This document shows positions 6,666-12,909 of a stretch of DNA of 12,909 nt, piece by piece (the stretch's first letter is position 1; the number at the start of each line of letters is the position of its first letter). The position numbers and the translations under genes were made by a program. The notes under the pieces were generated by a model. The model had not been told where the DNA came from, ran no database searches, and saw nothing but the letters and a program-made list of their open reading frames with translations. The stretch comes from Blastocatellia bacterium (GTDB lineage: Bacteria; Acidobacteriota; Blastocatellia; UBA7656): assembly GCA_022615215.1 (NCBI GenBank), contig JAKEHD010000158.1, positions 1 to 12,909 of the forward strand, in the 5' to 3' direction.

Positions 6666-6688
6666 AAAAGAGTTGCATCTGCTCTTTT
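6666..6688. terminator. Weak A/T-flanked hairpin after the dehydrogenase gene
   Basis: AAAAGAG (6666-6672) and CTCTTTT (6682-6688) pair around a 9-nt loop, with two more T's at 6689-6690. It begins about 20 nt past the minus-strand dehydrogenase stop at 6709. On that strand the 3' arm ends in CTCTTTT. The stem is short and AT-rich, so termination would be inefficient and some read-through into the toxin-antitoxin genes is possible. Confidence 0.4.
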
Positions 6689-6708
6689 TTATCGAGAAGA
6701 GAGCGCGG

Positions 6709-7812
6709 TCAGCCTTCGCCATTCGGATCGATCAAAGCCTTCACAGACCCGCCTGATGCCACGTCATTGAGCGCCTCGTTTGCCTGCCTGAGGTTGTAAC
6801 GCTTGAGCGTGATTGCAGACCAGGGCGCTGAGCGAGCGGGGTCGGACATGATGAGCGCCCCGCGATAGAAATGCGAAAAGTCCGACCCCCAGCAGCCGCG
6901 CACGTCGAGATGTTTTTTGTTCAGGTCGAGGTGAGGATTGAATACTGCATCGCCGTGATCTGTGTACTGACCCACTATGACCACCCGCCCCGCATCGCGC
7001 GTGTAGCGCATGGCCTGCGTTACGGCGGCAGGCGCACCCGTAGCTTCTATCGTGACATCCGCTCCGCGCCCGCCCGTGTGGTCGCGTACCCATTGCTCGC
7101 GGCCCGGTTCGGTCTCGCTTTCGAAATTCAAAGTGGCCGCCGCCCCTGCTGCGCGAGCGATTTCAAGTCTATGATCGGGCGCTCCGATTACGAGTACCCT
7201 GAGCGCGCCGCTCATCAGCGCGAGGATTATCGCTGAAAACCCTACGGGACCGCTGCCAAGCACGAGCACAGCATCGCCTATCGCTATTTGAGCGCGCTCT
7301 ACTGCGTGCAGAGCCGTCGGCAGAGAGCATCCGCCTGCCATGAACTTTTCCGTTTCGGCTCCGTCCAATCTTATGCATCGCGTGCCGGGCTTGATATAGA
7401 TTTTCTCCGCCCAACCGCCTGTCAGCCCGTCCTCTATTCCATAAGTGATGCCGTAGACCTTTCTGTGCGGGCATCGCGTGGTCGCCTTCGCCACGAGGCA
7501 ATGCCAGCAGGCGTTGCAAGTTCTGTGAACGTCGAGGAATGTCACGCGCTCTCCCTCGGCAAAGAGCCTGCCTTCCACGTCGAGCAGACGGCCTCGAATT
7601 TTGCCGAGTCTTCCAACGGAGACATGGCCGGGGATGATGGGATAAGGAACTCCTGCAAGCCGACCCTGTTGCAGGTAAACATCCGTGCCGCAGACCTCGC
7701 TCAACTCTACATCGAGCAGAGCAGAATCCTGTTCGAGGTCGGGTTCCGGTATCTCTCGCAACTCGACGGGCGCTCCGGGGCGCGGCATCAATGCCGCAAG
7801 CACGTTTTTCAT
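6709..7812 (-). CDS. Zinc-type medium-chain alcohol dehydrogenase family protein
   Basis: This 367-residue cytosolic oxidoreductase of the MDR superfamily acts on an unknown substrate. The N-terminal catalytic domain has Cys41 (CGTDVY) and His63 (PGHVSVG) as probable zinc ligands and Cys161 (GGCSLPTALHA) in the third position. The structural zinc lobe is Cys99-x2-Cys102-x2-Cys105-x8-Cys114, one residue longer than the common x7 spacing. The Rossmann domain carries GSGPVG (186-191). The usual GHE motif after the first zinc ligand reads GHV, so the conserved Glu is Val64. The usual acidic NAD-ribose residue after the second strand is not obvious (VIGAPDHR, 208-215). The ATG at 7812 has GGAGG 8 nt upstream. 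It stands alone between the toxin-antitoxin patch and the S41 peptidase, so context gives no substrate. Confidence 0.88.
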   Translation of the reverse strand: MKNVLAALMPRPGAPVELREIPEPDLEQDSALLDVELSEVCGTDVYLQQGRLAGVPYPIIPGHVSVGRLGKIRGRLLDVEGRLFAEGERVTFLDVHRTCNACWHCLVAKATTRCPHRKVYGITYGIEDGLTGGWAEKIYIKPGTRCIRLDGAETEKFMAGGCSLPTALHAVERAQIAIGDAVLVLGSGPVGFSAIILALMSGALRVLVIGAPDHRLEIARAAGAAATLNFESETEPGREQWVRDHTGGRGADVTIEATGAPAAVTQAMRYTRDAGRVVIVGQYTDHGDAVFNPHLDLNKKHLDVRGCWGSDFSHFYRGALIMSDPARSAPWSAITLKRYNLRQANEALNDVASGGSVKALIDPNGEG

Positions 7813-8042
7813 GAAGTATGCCTCCGGTTGTTGGTGTTTCGATTCCGAGTGATTCTAAATCAAACCGCACGGGAAGAACACGTGTCACTAGCCCGACTCA
7901 TTGGAGGGCTGAACAAGCAATTCCCAAGCCCTCCCTTATGGTCGGGCTACTGACACCTGGCGCACGCCGCCGTAATGGATTACTCAGGCGGAAAAGCCGA
8001 CGGAATCTTTTTGGCAGCGACTTCGGCCGAAATGCGCAGTCG
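7813..8042. other. Intergenic region before the dehydrogenase gene
   Basis: This 230-bp stretch carries no credible gene. On the minus strand a TAGAAT box (7852-7857) could be the -10 of the dehydrogenase promoter, without a good -35. A perfect palindrome ACACGTGT (7878-7885) lies where the -35 region would be and could be an operator. Arms GGAGGGCT (7903-7910) and AGCCCTCC (7927-7934) form an 8-bp stem with a 16-nt loop and no U-run. That stem may weakly terminate the S41 peptidase transcript. Confidence 0.35.
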
Positions 8043-9524
8043 TTATTTCAGTCCTCGAATCGCCTTGAGAAATTTTGCCGCCCGCGCGGGCTTATCATCT
8101 TTTTCATCCCATATCAGCAGGTCGGGATGCACGCCTTCGATCTCGTTCGTGTCGTCCCTGCGATAACGGGCGCAATCGGGCATCGCAACGCGCATCCTGC
8201 TGTTTGGTAGCGTGAGACTGAGTCCGCCGTTCGTATAGCCGCAACCGACGCCGCGCGTCGGCTCTCCTGCGATGATCGCGGCTTCATCGTCCTGAAACAT
8301 AGCGGCGAAGTATTCCGAAGCCGACGCCGTGCTCCGGTCTACGATGATGATGAGCGGGCCTTTGAATGCGCCTTCTTCATAAGCGTACTGGCTTGAGCCG
8401 AATAGAACGAATTTCGAGAGAAGCCCTTCGAATTCGCCGGGGCGCGCGTAATCGAACACTCCGGTTGAAAAAATCGGCGTCGAGTTCATCATCGAACACC
8501 CTGTCGTTCGGGCGGCCAATGTCCATATCTTCGACTTGTCGCATGGAGAGCCGACTTCGGATGCGAGCCGATGCAATTTCTTCTTCGCCTCGGTCAATAT
8601 ATCCGTTTGTCGGGGCGTGAGGTCTTTTCTGGCGAGGTCTTTTTCCACAAGCGCGATGTTGCGCTCTATCGCCCTGACCGAATGAGGATGGCGTATCCTG
8701 CCCACCCTCGGCGCTCGCAATCGCTTTTCGGAAAGTATCCTCGCTATAGGGTCGACCCATTCGGTGCCGCCGCCGTTCCCGCCTATGTCGACTATCAACC
8801 CATCCACTTTCATGCTTTGCAGCGCCTTTACCTGTTCGGCCAGCATCGCTGAGAGTCGGTCGGCCGTAAAGAGTCTGAATTGCCACTGGCACTCCGGCCC
8901 GCACGCGCCTGTAAGACGCTTGCGGTACTCCTCCCAACCCTCTTCGCAGTTCAGCCAGTAGCCCGTCGGAGAAAAGAGGGGTATCCTGAGCGCGCCGTAT
9001 TTTTTGCCGTTGTCGAGTGAAAGTATCCCTGTGGTAAAAGCATCCCTGCCCGTGCTGACTGTACGAAACCCTGAGTCTTTATCGATAGGGATGGAATAAT
9101 TGCGGAGCCGGAATCTGTATCCGAGTGAACGACAGACCTCTCGTCCGGGAGTGTCACTGTTGAAGACAAGAGGATCATTCGATTCGGTCGTATCAGGCCC
9201 CGAAGCCTCGCGCAATCCCAGGTGCCCGTCTCGGAACGTCTCCAAAAACTGTTTCAAGGCGCGTTTAGCTTCTTCATCGGTCTTCGCTTCCGAGAGCGAT
9301 TGTCGGGTCTTTGCATCAAGCGCCGCAAGATCGATCTTTCTGTGCTGTTGCATCCACTCAAGGTTTGCGTAGCCTTCCTGCAAATATCGCTTCAAGGCCT
9401 GATAGTCCTCAATCCATGGCTCGCGCGAGAAAGCAGGAGTTTGATAAGTATAGGCGCTTGTAGAGACGAGCAGCCCGGTGATAGTAAGGACCGCGAGAAA
9501 CCTCAGATTATTACTTGTTCGCAT
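8043..9524 (-). CDS. Exported S41-family serine peptidase
   Basis: This 493-residue protein has an N-terminal signal (residues 8-24, LRFLAVLTITGLLVSTS, cleavage probably near Ala24), so it acts outside the cytoplasm. An N-terminal helical region contains RDGHLGL (98-104), the His-bearing motif of tricorn/IRBP-like S41 enzymes. The S41 core includes GLIVDIGGNGGG (242-253), IIIVDRSTASASEYFAA (392-408) and AAIIAGEPTRGVGCG (415-429). The probable nucleophile is Ser401. The Lys used by CtpA-type members, 25 residues on, is Val426 here. Together with His101 this suggests Ser-His rather than Ser-Lys chemistry. There is no clear PDZ domain, and a long insert (about 265-350) separates the core motifs. 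Several cysteines (131, 193, 208, 212, 328, 343) could form disulfides. The ATG at 9524 has GGAGG 6 nt upstream. It is divergent from the prolyl oligopeptidase gene. Confidence 0.88.
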   Translation of the reverse strand: MRTSNNLRFLAVLTITGLLVSTSAYTYQTPAFSREPWIEDYQALKRYLQEGYANLEWMQQHRKIDLAALDAKTRQSLSEAKTDEEAKRALKQFLETFRDGHLGLREASGPDTTESNDPLVFNSDTPGREVCRSLGYRFRLRNYSIPIDKDSGFRTVSTGRDAFTTGILSLDNGKKYGALRIPLFSPTGYWLNCEEGWEEYRKRLTGACGPECQWQFRLFTADRLSAMLAEQVKALQSMKVDGLIVDIGGNGGGTEWVDPIARILSEKRLRAPRVGRIRHPHSVRAIERNIALVEKDLARKDLTPRQTDILTEAKKKLHRLASEVGSPCDKSKIWTLAARTTGCSMMNSTPIFSTGVFDYARPGEFEGLLSKFVLFGSSQYAYEEGAFKGPLIIIVDRSTASASEYFAAMFQDDEAAIIAGEPTRGVGCGYTNGGLSLTLPNSRMRVAMPDCARYRRDDTNEIEGVHPDLLIWDEKDDKPARAAKFLKAIRGLK

Positions 9525-9889
9525 TTCTCTCCTCCACCTGGTTTACGCGAATGCAATACGTCTCGGTTGAAAGACAAGTTCTTTGAGCCTCTACGCCTTT
9601 ATAACACGGCGTGACAAAATGGGGTAGTTGCCGGGCAGACGCAGATAGCCGGGCGCGGGATTTTTGGAGATAATATAGATCGTATCCGGTTCGATCACCC
9701 GCGAATGCCAGGCAAAGCCGGTCGATGTTGATAAACAGAAGGGATTCGGTTTAGACTAATCAACCTGGGCCTGTTTCGTATCGAAGGGTCCAGAGTAATC
9801 GGACGAATTCGATAAAGCTTTCTTTCTTCTTGCCCGTGCCTCGTGATTAGCGCAAGCCCGGCGCGGGCGAGATGTAAAAAGGAGTAACT
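9525..9889. other. Divergent intergenic region between two peptidase genes
   Basis: This stretch of 365 bp has no credible ORF. Its left end holds the S41 ribosome site (complement of CCTCC, 9531-9535) and its right end AAGGAG before the prolyl oligopeptidase ATG. A small GC-rich hairpin, GCCCG-GCG-CGGGC, lies at 9856-9868, about 20 nt before that ATG. A candidate plus-strand promoter is given separately. I found no convincing minus-strand promoter; a TTGTCT/TGCATT pair with 16-nt spacing near 9550-9580 is poor. Confidence 0.5.
9728..9757 (+). promoter_or_regulatory. Candidate promoter of the prolyl oligopeptidase gene
   Basis: TTGATA (9728-9733, five of six to consensus) is followed by an 18-nt spacer and TAGACT (9752-9757, four of six). 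Transcription would begin near 9764 and give a leader of about 125 nt. The leader includes the GC-rich hairpin near 9860. The match is modest and other weak boxes exist in the region. Confidence 0.35.
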
Positions 9890-12100
9890 ATGTTTTCATT
9901 TAAGAGATTGAATGCCCTTGCTCTGGCGGTCACATTGCTGGCCGCTTCTTTTGTTTATAACGCACAGGCTGCGGCGCAAAGCTCTCAGCCTCGCGCTTCA
10001 CAAAACGCGGGCGAAAAACTCGTTTACCCCGTCACGAAAAAGCTGGAACAGTACGACGATTATCATGGAACGAAAGTGGCGGACCCTTATCGCTGGCTCG
10101 AAGATGCGGATTCGGCTGAGACCAGAGCATGGGTCGAAGCCCAGAACAAAGTGACCTTCGCTTATCTGGACCGCATACCCGCCCGCCCGCGCATAAAAGA
10201 GCGCCTCACGAAATTGTGGAATTACGAAAAGTATGGAACGCCTTTCAAACAGGGGGGGCGTTACTTCTATTTTAAAAACGACGGGCTGCAAAATCAGAGC
10301 GTCCTCTACACCGTGACATCGCTCGACGGCAATCCCAAAGTTTTGCTCGACCCGAACACCCTCTCATCGGACGGCACGGTTGCGCTTGCGGGGCTTTCGA
10401 TCACAGATGACGGAAAGCTTATGGCTTATGGCCTGGCCGCATCCGGCTCCGATTGGACCGAGTGGAAGGTGCGCGATGTGGAGACGGGCAAAGACCTCGC
10501 CGATAACATAAAGTGGGTCAAGTTCTCAGGCGCTTCGTGGACGCGCGACGGCAAGGGCTTCTTCTACAGCCGCTACGACGAACCTAAAGAGGGGCAGAAG
10601 ATGTCGGGCGCTAACTACTATCAAAAGCTCTACTATCACCGCATCGGCACATCTCAATCCGAAGACGCGCTCATATACGAACGGCCCGACCGGAAGGAAC
10701 TTGGCTTCGGCGGCAACGTGACCGAAGACGGCCGCTTTCTGATAATCTCCGTCTGGCAGGGCACCGAACAGAAGAACCGCGTCTATTACAAAGATCTTCA
10801 GGCGAAAAACTCGGAGGTCATAAAACTGCTCGACGATTTCGACGCCTCTTACAATTTCATAGGCAACGACGGGCCGGTCTTCTGGTTTCAGACAGACCTC
10901 AGCGCCCCTCGCAGCCGCGTCATAGCCATAGATACCAGAGAACCGGGCCGCAAGAACTGGAAGGAACTGATTCCTCAACAGGCCGAAACCCTTCAGGGCG
11001 TCAGCGTCGTCAATGACAGGTTTATAATCTTATATCTCAAGGACGCGCGCACACAGGTGAAGGTCCATCGCCTCGACGGAAAGCTTGAGCGCGAGGTCGC
11101 GCTTCCCGGCATAGGAAGCGCCGGAGGATTCGGCGGCAAGCGAAAGGACAGAGAGACCTTCTACTCGTTCACGAGTTTTACCGTCCCGCCGACCATATAC
11201 CGTTATGATGTGGCCACAGGCAAGAGCACGCTGTTTCGCCAGCCGAAAGTCGCTTTCAACCCCGAAGACTATGAAACCAAACAGGTCTTCTACAAGAGCA
11301 AGGACGGCACCCGCGTGCCTATGTTCATCACTCACAAAAAAGGGCTGAAACTCGACGGCGACAACCCGACATATCTCTACGGATACGGAGGGTTCAACAT
11401 ATCGCTCACGCCCTCATTTTCGATAGGGAACCTCGTTTGGATGGAGATGGGAGGCGTATATGCGATGCCTAATTTGCGGGGCGGCGGCGAATACGGCGAA
11501 GAGTGGCATCAGGCGGGAATGAAGCTCAGAAAGCAGAACGTATTCGACGACTTCATATCGGCGGCCGAATGGTTGATCGAAAACAAATATACTTCTACAT
11601 CCAAGCTCGCCATCGGGGGCGGCAGCAACGGCGGGCTCCTGGTCGGGGCGGCTATAACTCAGCGCCCCGAGCTTTTCGGCGCGGCCCTGCCTGCCGTAGG
11701 GGTGATGGACATGCTGCGCTTTCAGAAGTTCACAATCGGCTGGGCATGGGTTTCCGATTACGGCTCGTCGGATAATCCTGATGAGTTCAAGGCGCTTTAC
11801 GCATACTCGCCTCTGCACAACCTGAAGTCGGGAACCTCTTATCCCCCGACAATGGTCACGACCGCCGATCACGACGACCGCGTGGTGCCCGGTCACAGCT
11901 TCAAATTCGCAGCCGCATTGCAGGCGGCGCATAAGGGGGATGCTCCGGTCATCATTCGCATAGAGACGAAAGCCGGGCACGGGGCAGGCAAGCCCACCTC
12001 GAAGACCATAGAAGAGATCAGTGACCGCTGGGGCTTCCTCGTGCATGTTTTGAACGTGGATGCGCATTCAGGGAAACCCGAAGCGGGGAGTAATAGATAA
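9890..12100 (+). CDS. Exported prolyl oligopeptidase (family S9A)
   Basis: This 736-residue peptidase cleaves short peptides after proline. A signal peptide covers residues 1-27 (hydrophobic ALALAVTLLAASFVY, likely cleavage after AQA), placing it in the periplasm or outside. The N-terminal segment with DPYRWLED (65-72) is typical. The seven-bladed propeller spans about 110-465. The catalytic alpha/beta-hydrolase domain then shows YGYGGFN (497-503), PNLRGGGEYGEEWH (527-540) and the nucleophile elbow GGGSNGG with Ser579. The charge-relay Asp is in ADHDDRVVP (Asp662 or 663) and the His is His697 in KAGHGAGK. All triad residues are present and the length is normal for exported bacterial members. 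The ATG at 9890 has AAGGAG close upstream. The gene appears monocistronic, with a hairpin 9 nt after the stop. Confidence 0.96.
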   Translation: MFSFKRLNALALAVTLLAASFVYNAQAAAQSSQPRASQNAGEKLVYPVTKKLEQYDDYHGTKVADPYRWLEDADSAETRAWVEAQNKVTFAYLDRIPARPRIKERLTKLWNYEKYGTPFKQGGRYFYFKNDGLQNQSVLYTVTSLDGNPKVLLDPNTLSSDGTVALAGLSITDDGKLMAYGLAASGSDWTEWKVRDVETGKDLADNIKWVKFSGASWTRDGKGFFYSRYDEPKEGQKMSGANYYQKLYYHRIGTSQSEDALIYERPDRKELGFGGNVTEDGRFLIISVWQGTEQKNRVYYKDLQAKNSEVIKLLDDFDASYNFIGNDGPVFWFQTDLSAPRSRVIAIDTREPGRKNWKELIPQQAETLQGVSVVNDRFIILYLKDARTQVKVHRLDGKLEREVALPGIGSAGGFGGKRKDRETFYSFTSFTVPPTIYRYDVATGKSTLFRQPKVAFNPEDYETKQVFYKSKDGTRVPMFITHKKGLKLDGDNPTYLYGYGGFNISLTPSFSIGNLVWMEMGGVYAMPNLRGGGEYGEEWHQAGMKLRKQNVFDDFISAAEWLIENKYTSTSKLAIGGGSNGGLLVGAAITQRPELFGAALPAVGVMDMLRFQKFTIGWAWVSDYGSSDNPDEFKALYAYSPLHNLKSGTSYPPTMVTTADHDDRVVPGHSFKFAAALQAAHKGDAPVIIRIETKAGHGAGKPTSKTIEEISDRWGFLVHVLNVDAHSGKPEAGSNR

Positions 12101-12109
12101 GTCATGTAC

Positions 12110-12131
12110 GGGCGACCCTCTGTGGTCGCCC
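12110..12131 (+). terminator. 8-bp GC-rich hairpin after the prolyl oligopeptidase gene
   Basis: GGGCGACC (12110-12117) and GGTCGCCC (12124-12131) pair perfectly around CTCTGT. It is placed 9 nt after the stop codon, as a terminator would be. Only CTT follows the stem, not a U-run, so it may act with Rho or mainly protect the transcript end. The sequence also resembles short GGGCGACC-type palindromes dispersed in many bacterial genomes; that resemblance is from memory. Confidence 0.55.
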
Positions 12132-12161
12132 CTTGATGGCTTTCAATGAGGGGTGGGCACA

Positions 12162-12197
12162 GGATCAGGCAAATATTGACCATAATATACTTGATCC
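12162..12197. repeat. Nested inverted repeat upstream of the DUF3467 gene
   Basis: The outer arms GGATCA (12162-12167) and TGATCC (12192-12197) enclose inner arms ATATT (12173-12177) and AATAT (12184-12188) around GACCAT. It lies just upstream of the candidate promoter at 12211. It could be an operator, or a terminator shielding the downstream genes. Confidence 0.45.
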
Positions 12198-12210
12198 AAC
12201 GGGAATATTA

Positions 12211-12239
12211 TTGATTCGCCCGACTGTATGTAGTATTAT
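12211..12239 (+). promoter_or_regulatory. Sigma70-like promoter of the DUF3467 unit
   Basis: TTGATT (12211-12216) and TATTAT (12234-12239, five of six to consensus) are separated by exactly 17 nt. Transcription would start near 12246, about 30 nt before the ATG at 12276. The leader carries the GGAGG ribosome site. Confidence 0.55.
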
Positions 12240-12275
12240 AGCGCCCCGCGTGACATAATGTTTGCGGAGGACACT

Positions 12276-12638
12276 ATGGCAGGCAAAGACAATGATAATG
12301 CGAAAGAGACCGAGCGGGAAATAGATGAACTTGAGCCTAATGTTATAGAGCGTCCTCTAAATTTCGTTATACCTCCGGGCTTTGGGTTGGTTTTTGCAAA
12401 TAATGTATTTATACAGCATTCACAGGATGAATTTATAATTTCCTTTTTTCAAACTGATCCTCCCGCCATTATTGACCAAAAGGAACTTGAGCAGGTCAAA
12501 TCGATTAATGCGTATTGTGTTGCTCGAATCGTACTCACTCCTAATGAAGCGTTTAAATTTTTTAACGCATTAGGGAGGAATCTCCAAAAGTACAGGGAGG
12601 TTTATTTAAAAAGCCAGGAGAGGGGCGAGGAAGAATGA
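12276..12638 (+). CDS. DUF3467-like protein
   Basis: This 120-residue, probably cytosolic protein has a charged, disordered N-terminus (1-28). A compact domain follows: NFVIPPGFGLVFANNVFIQHS (29-49), DEFIISFFQTDPP (51-63) and, after a gap, VARIVLTPNEAFKFFNALGRNL (82-103). The order 'strand, asparagine, HSxxEFxIxFxQ, xRIxLTPxxAxxxxxAL' is the DUF3467 pattern. The family's biochemical role is not known to me. The start at 12276 has GGAGG 5 nt upstream; the longer start at 12258 would run through that site. The stop overlaps the next gene's start in ATGA, so the two are co-translated. The stretch 12361-12420 has only 21 G+C of 60 against 39 of 60 at 10681-10740, which suggests a different origin from the left-hand neighbours. 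Confidence 0.75.
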   Translation: MAGKDNDNAKETEREIDELEPNVIERPLNFVIPPGFGLVFANNVFIQHSQDEFIISFFQTDPPAIIDQKELEQVKSINAYCVARIVLTPNEAFKFFNALGRNLQKYREVYLKSQERGEEE

Positions 12639-12909
12639 ACATTGATCCATTAGAAATAGAAAATTTTGCAAGGATTCTATTAGGGAATTCCGACTTCTTA
12701 GAGCCGAAGAGTAGTGTTGAAGTTGGGCAATCATCTGGCGAAAACAAAGCATCCAGCTATGTAGCGTCTTATACACGGGCAACAAGTAGTTATCATCAGG
12801 GGGTCGTCTATGATAGTTTTAATCAATTTCATCCCATGACAACATCAGCCACAGACGCTGGCAGAATTGCAAGGGAATGTTGTGAAGAGCATCCTATGAT
12901 TAGCGTCAT
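12635..12909 (+). CDS. Unknown protein, 5' part only (runs off window)
   Basis: An ATG at 12635 overlaps the DUF3467 stop (ATGA) and opens 91 codons with no stop before the window ends. A purine-rich GAGG lies just upstream, in the end of the previous gene. The visible part begins MNIDPLEIENFARILLGNSD, continues with a polar Ser/Thr-rich stretch (about 26-60), then SATDAGRIARECCEEHPMI (71-89). There is no signal peptide or membrane helix. I do not recognise a family. Low G+C matches the DUF3467 gene. Coupling implies that the two proteins work together. Confidence 0.7.
   Translation, partial: MNIDPLEIENFARILLGNSDFLEPKSSVEVGQSSGENKASSYVASYTRATSSYHQGVVYDSFNQFHPMTTSATDAGRIARECCEEHPMISV

Noticed and set aside
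7169..7888. A 239-codon minus-strand frame overlapping the dehydrogenase gene
   Set aside because: It is a +1/+2 shadow of the dehydrogenase, rich in Arg/Ser/Ala, with no motif.

Overview
The window reads as a chromosomal segment from a moderately GC-rich Gram-negative-type bacterium. Two proteases at 8043-12100 carry export signals, and the stretch 10681-10740 counts 39 G+C of 60. The mix of genes (DUF433, DUF3467, S41 and S9A exopeptidases) and the scattered hairpin elements between genes suggest Acidobacteriota, possibly Blastocatellia. This is an inference from overall style, with no rRNA or marker gene to confirm it. There is no phage, transposase, CRISPR array, tRNA or rRNA in the window.

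Left block (1-5133, all genes on the minus strand). Transcription runs from pgi (glucose-6-phosphate isomerase) through a strong stem-loop terminator. A separate unit follows: a sigma70-like promoter, then mgtE (Mg2+ channel/transporter), a small single-span membrane protein overlapping mgtE by 11 bp, and deoB (phosphopentomutase). These are core-metabolism genes. A cloverleaf-shaped repeat lies between pgi and mgtE, and a 21-bp-period tandem repeat lies beyond deoB at the window edge.

Middle block (5239-6539, minus strand) is a small accessory patch. An acidic antitoxin-like gene overlaps a ParE/RelE-family toxin by 16 bp. Beyond them lie a DUF433 (antitoxin-type) gene and a membrane-anchored 111-residue protein whose ribosome site sits inside the end of the DUF433 gene. 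A possible 25-31 codon ORF precedes the antitoxin. Next upstream is a zinc-type medium-chain dehydrogenase (6709-7812) with an altered catalytic-site motif.

Right block. A minus-strand exported S41 peptidase (8043-9524) and a plus-strand exported prolyl oligopeptidase (9890-12100) diverge from a 365-bp intergenic region. After a hairpin at 12110-12131 the base composition falls sharply (21 G+C of 60 at 12361-12420). A new plus-strand unit then begins: a DUF3467 protein followed by a start/stop-overlapping unknown gene that runs off the window. This pair, with its AT-rich promoter and nested inverted repeat, is the least explained part of the window. I do not see a demonstrable new multi-gene system. 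The best leads are the DUF3467 pair, the DUF433/membrane-protein pair, and the cloverleaf repeat.
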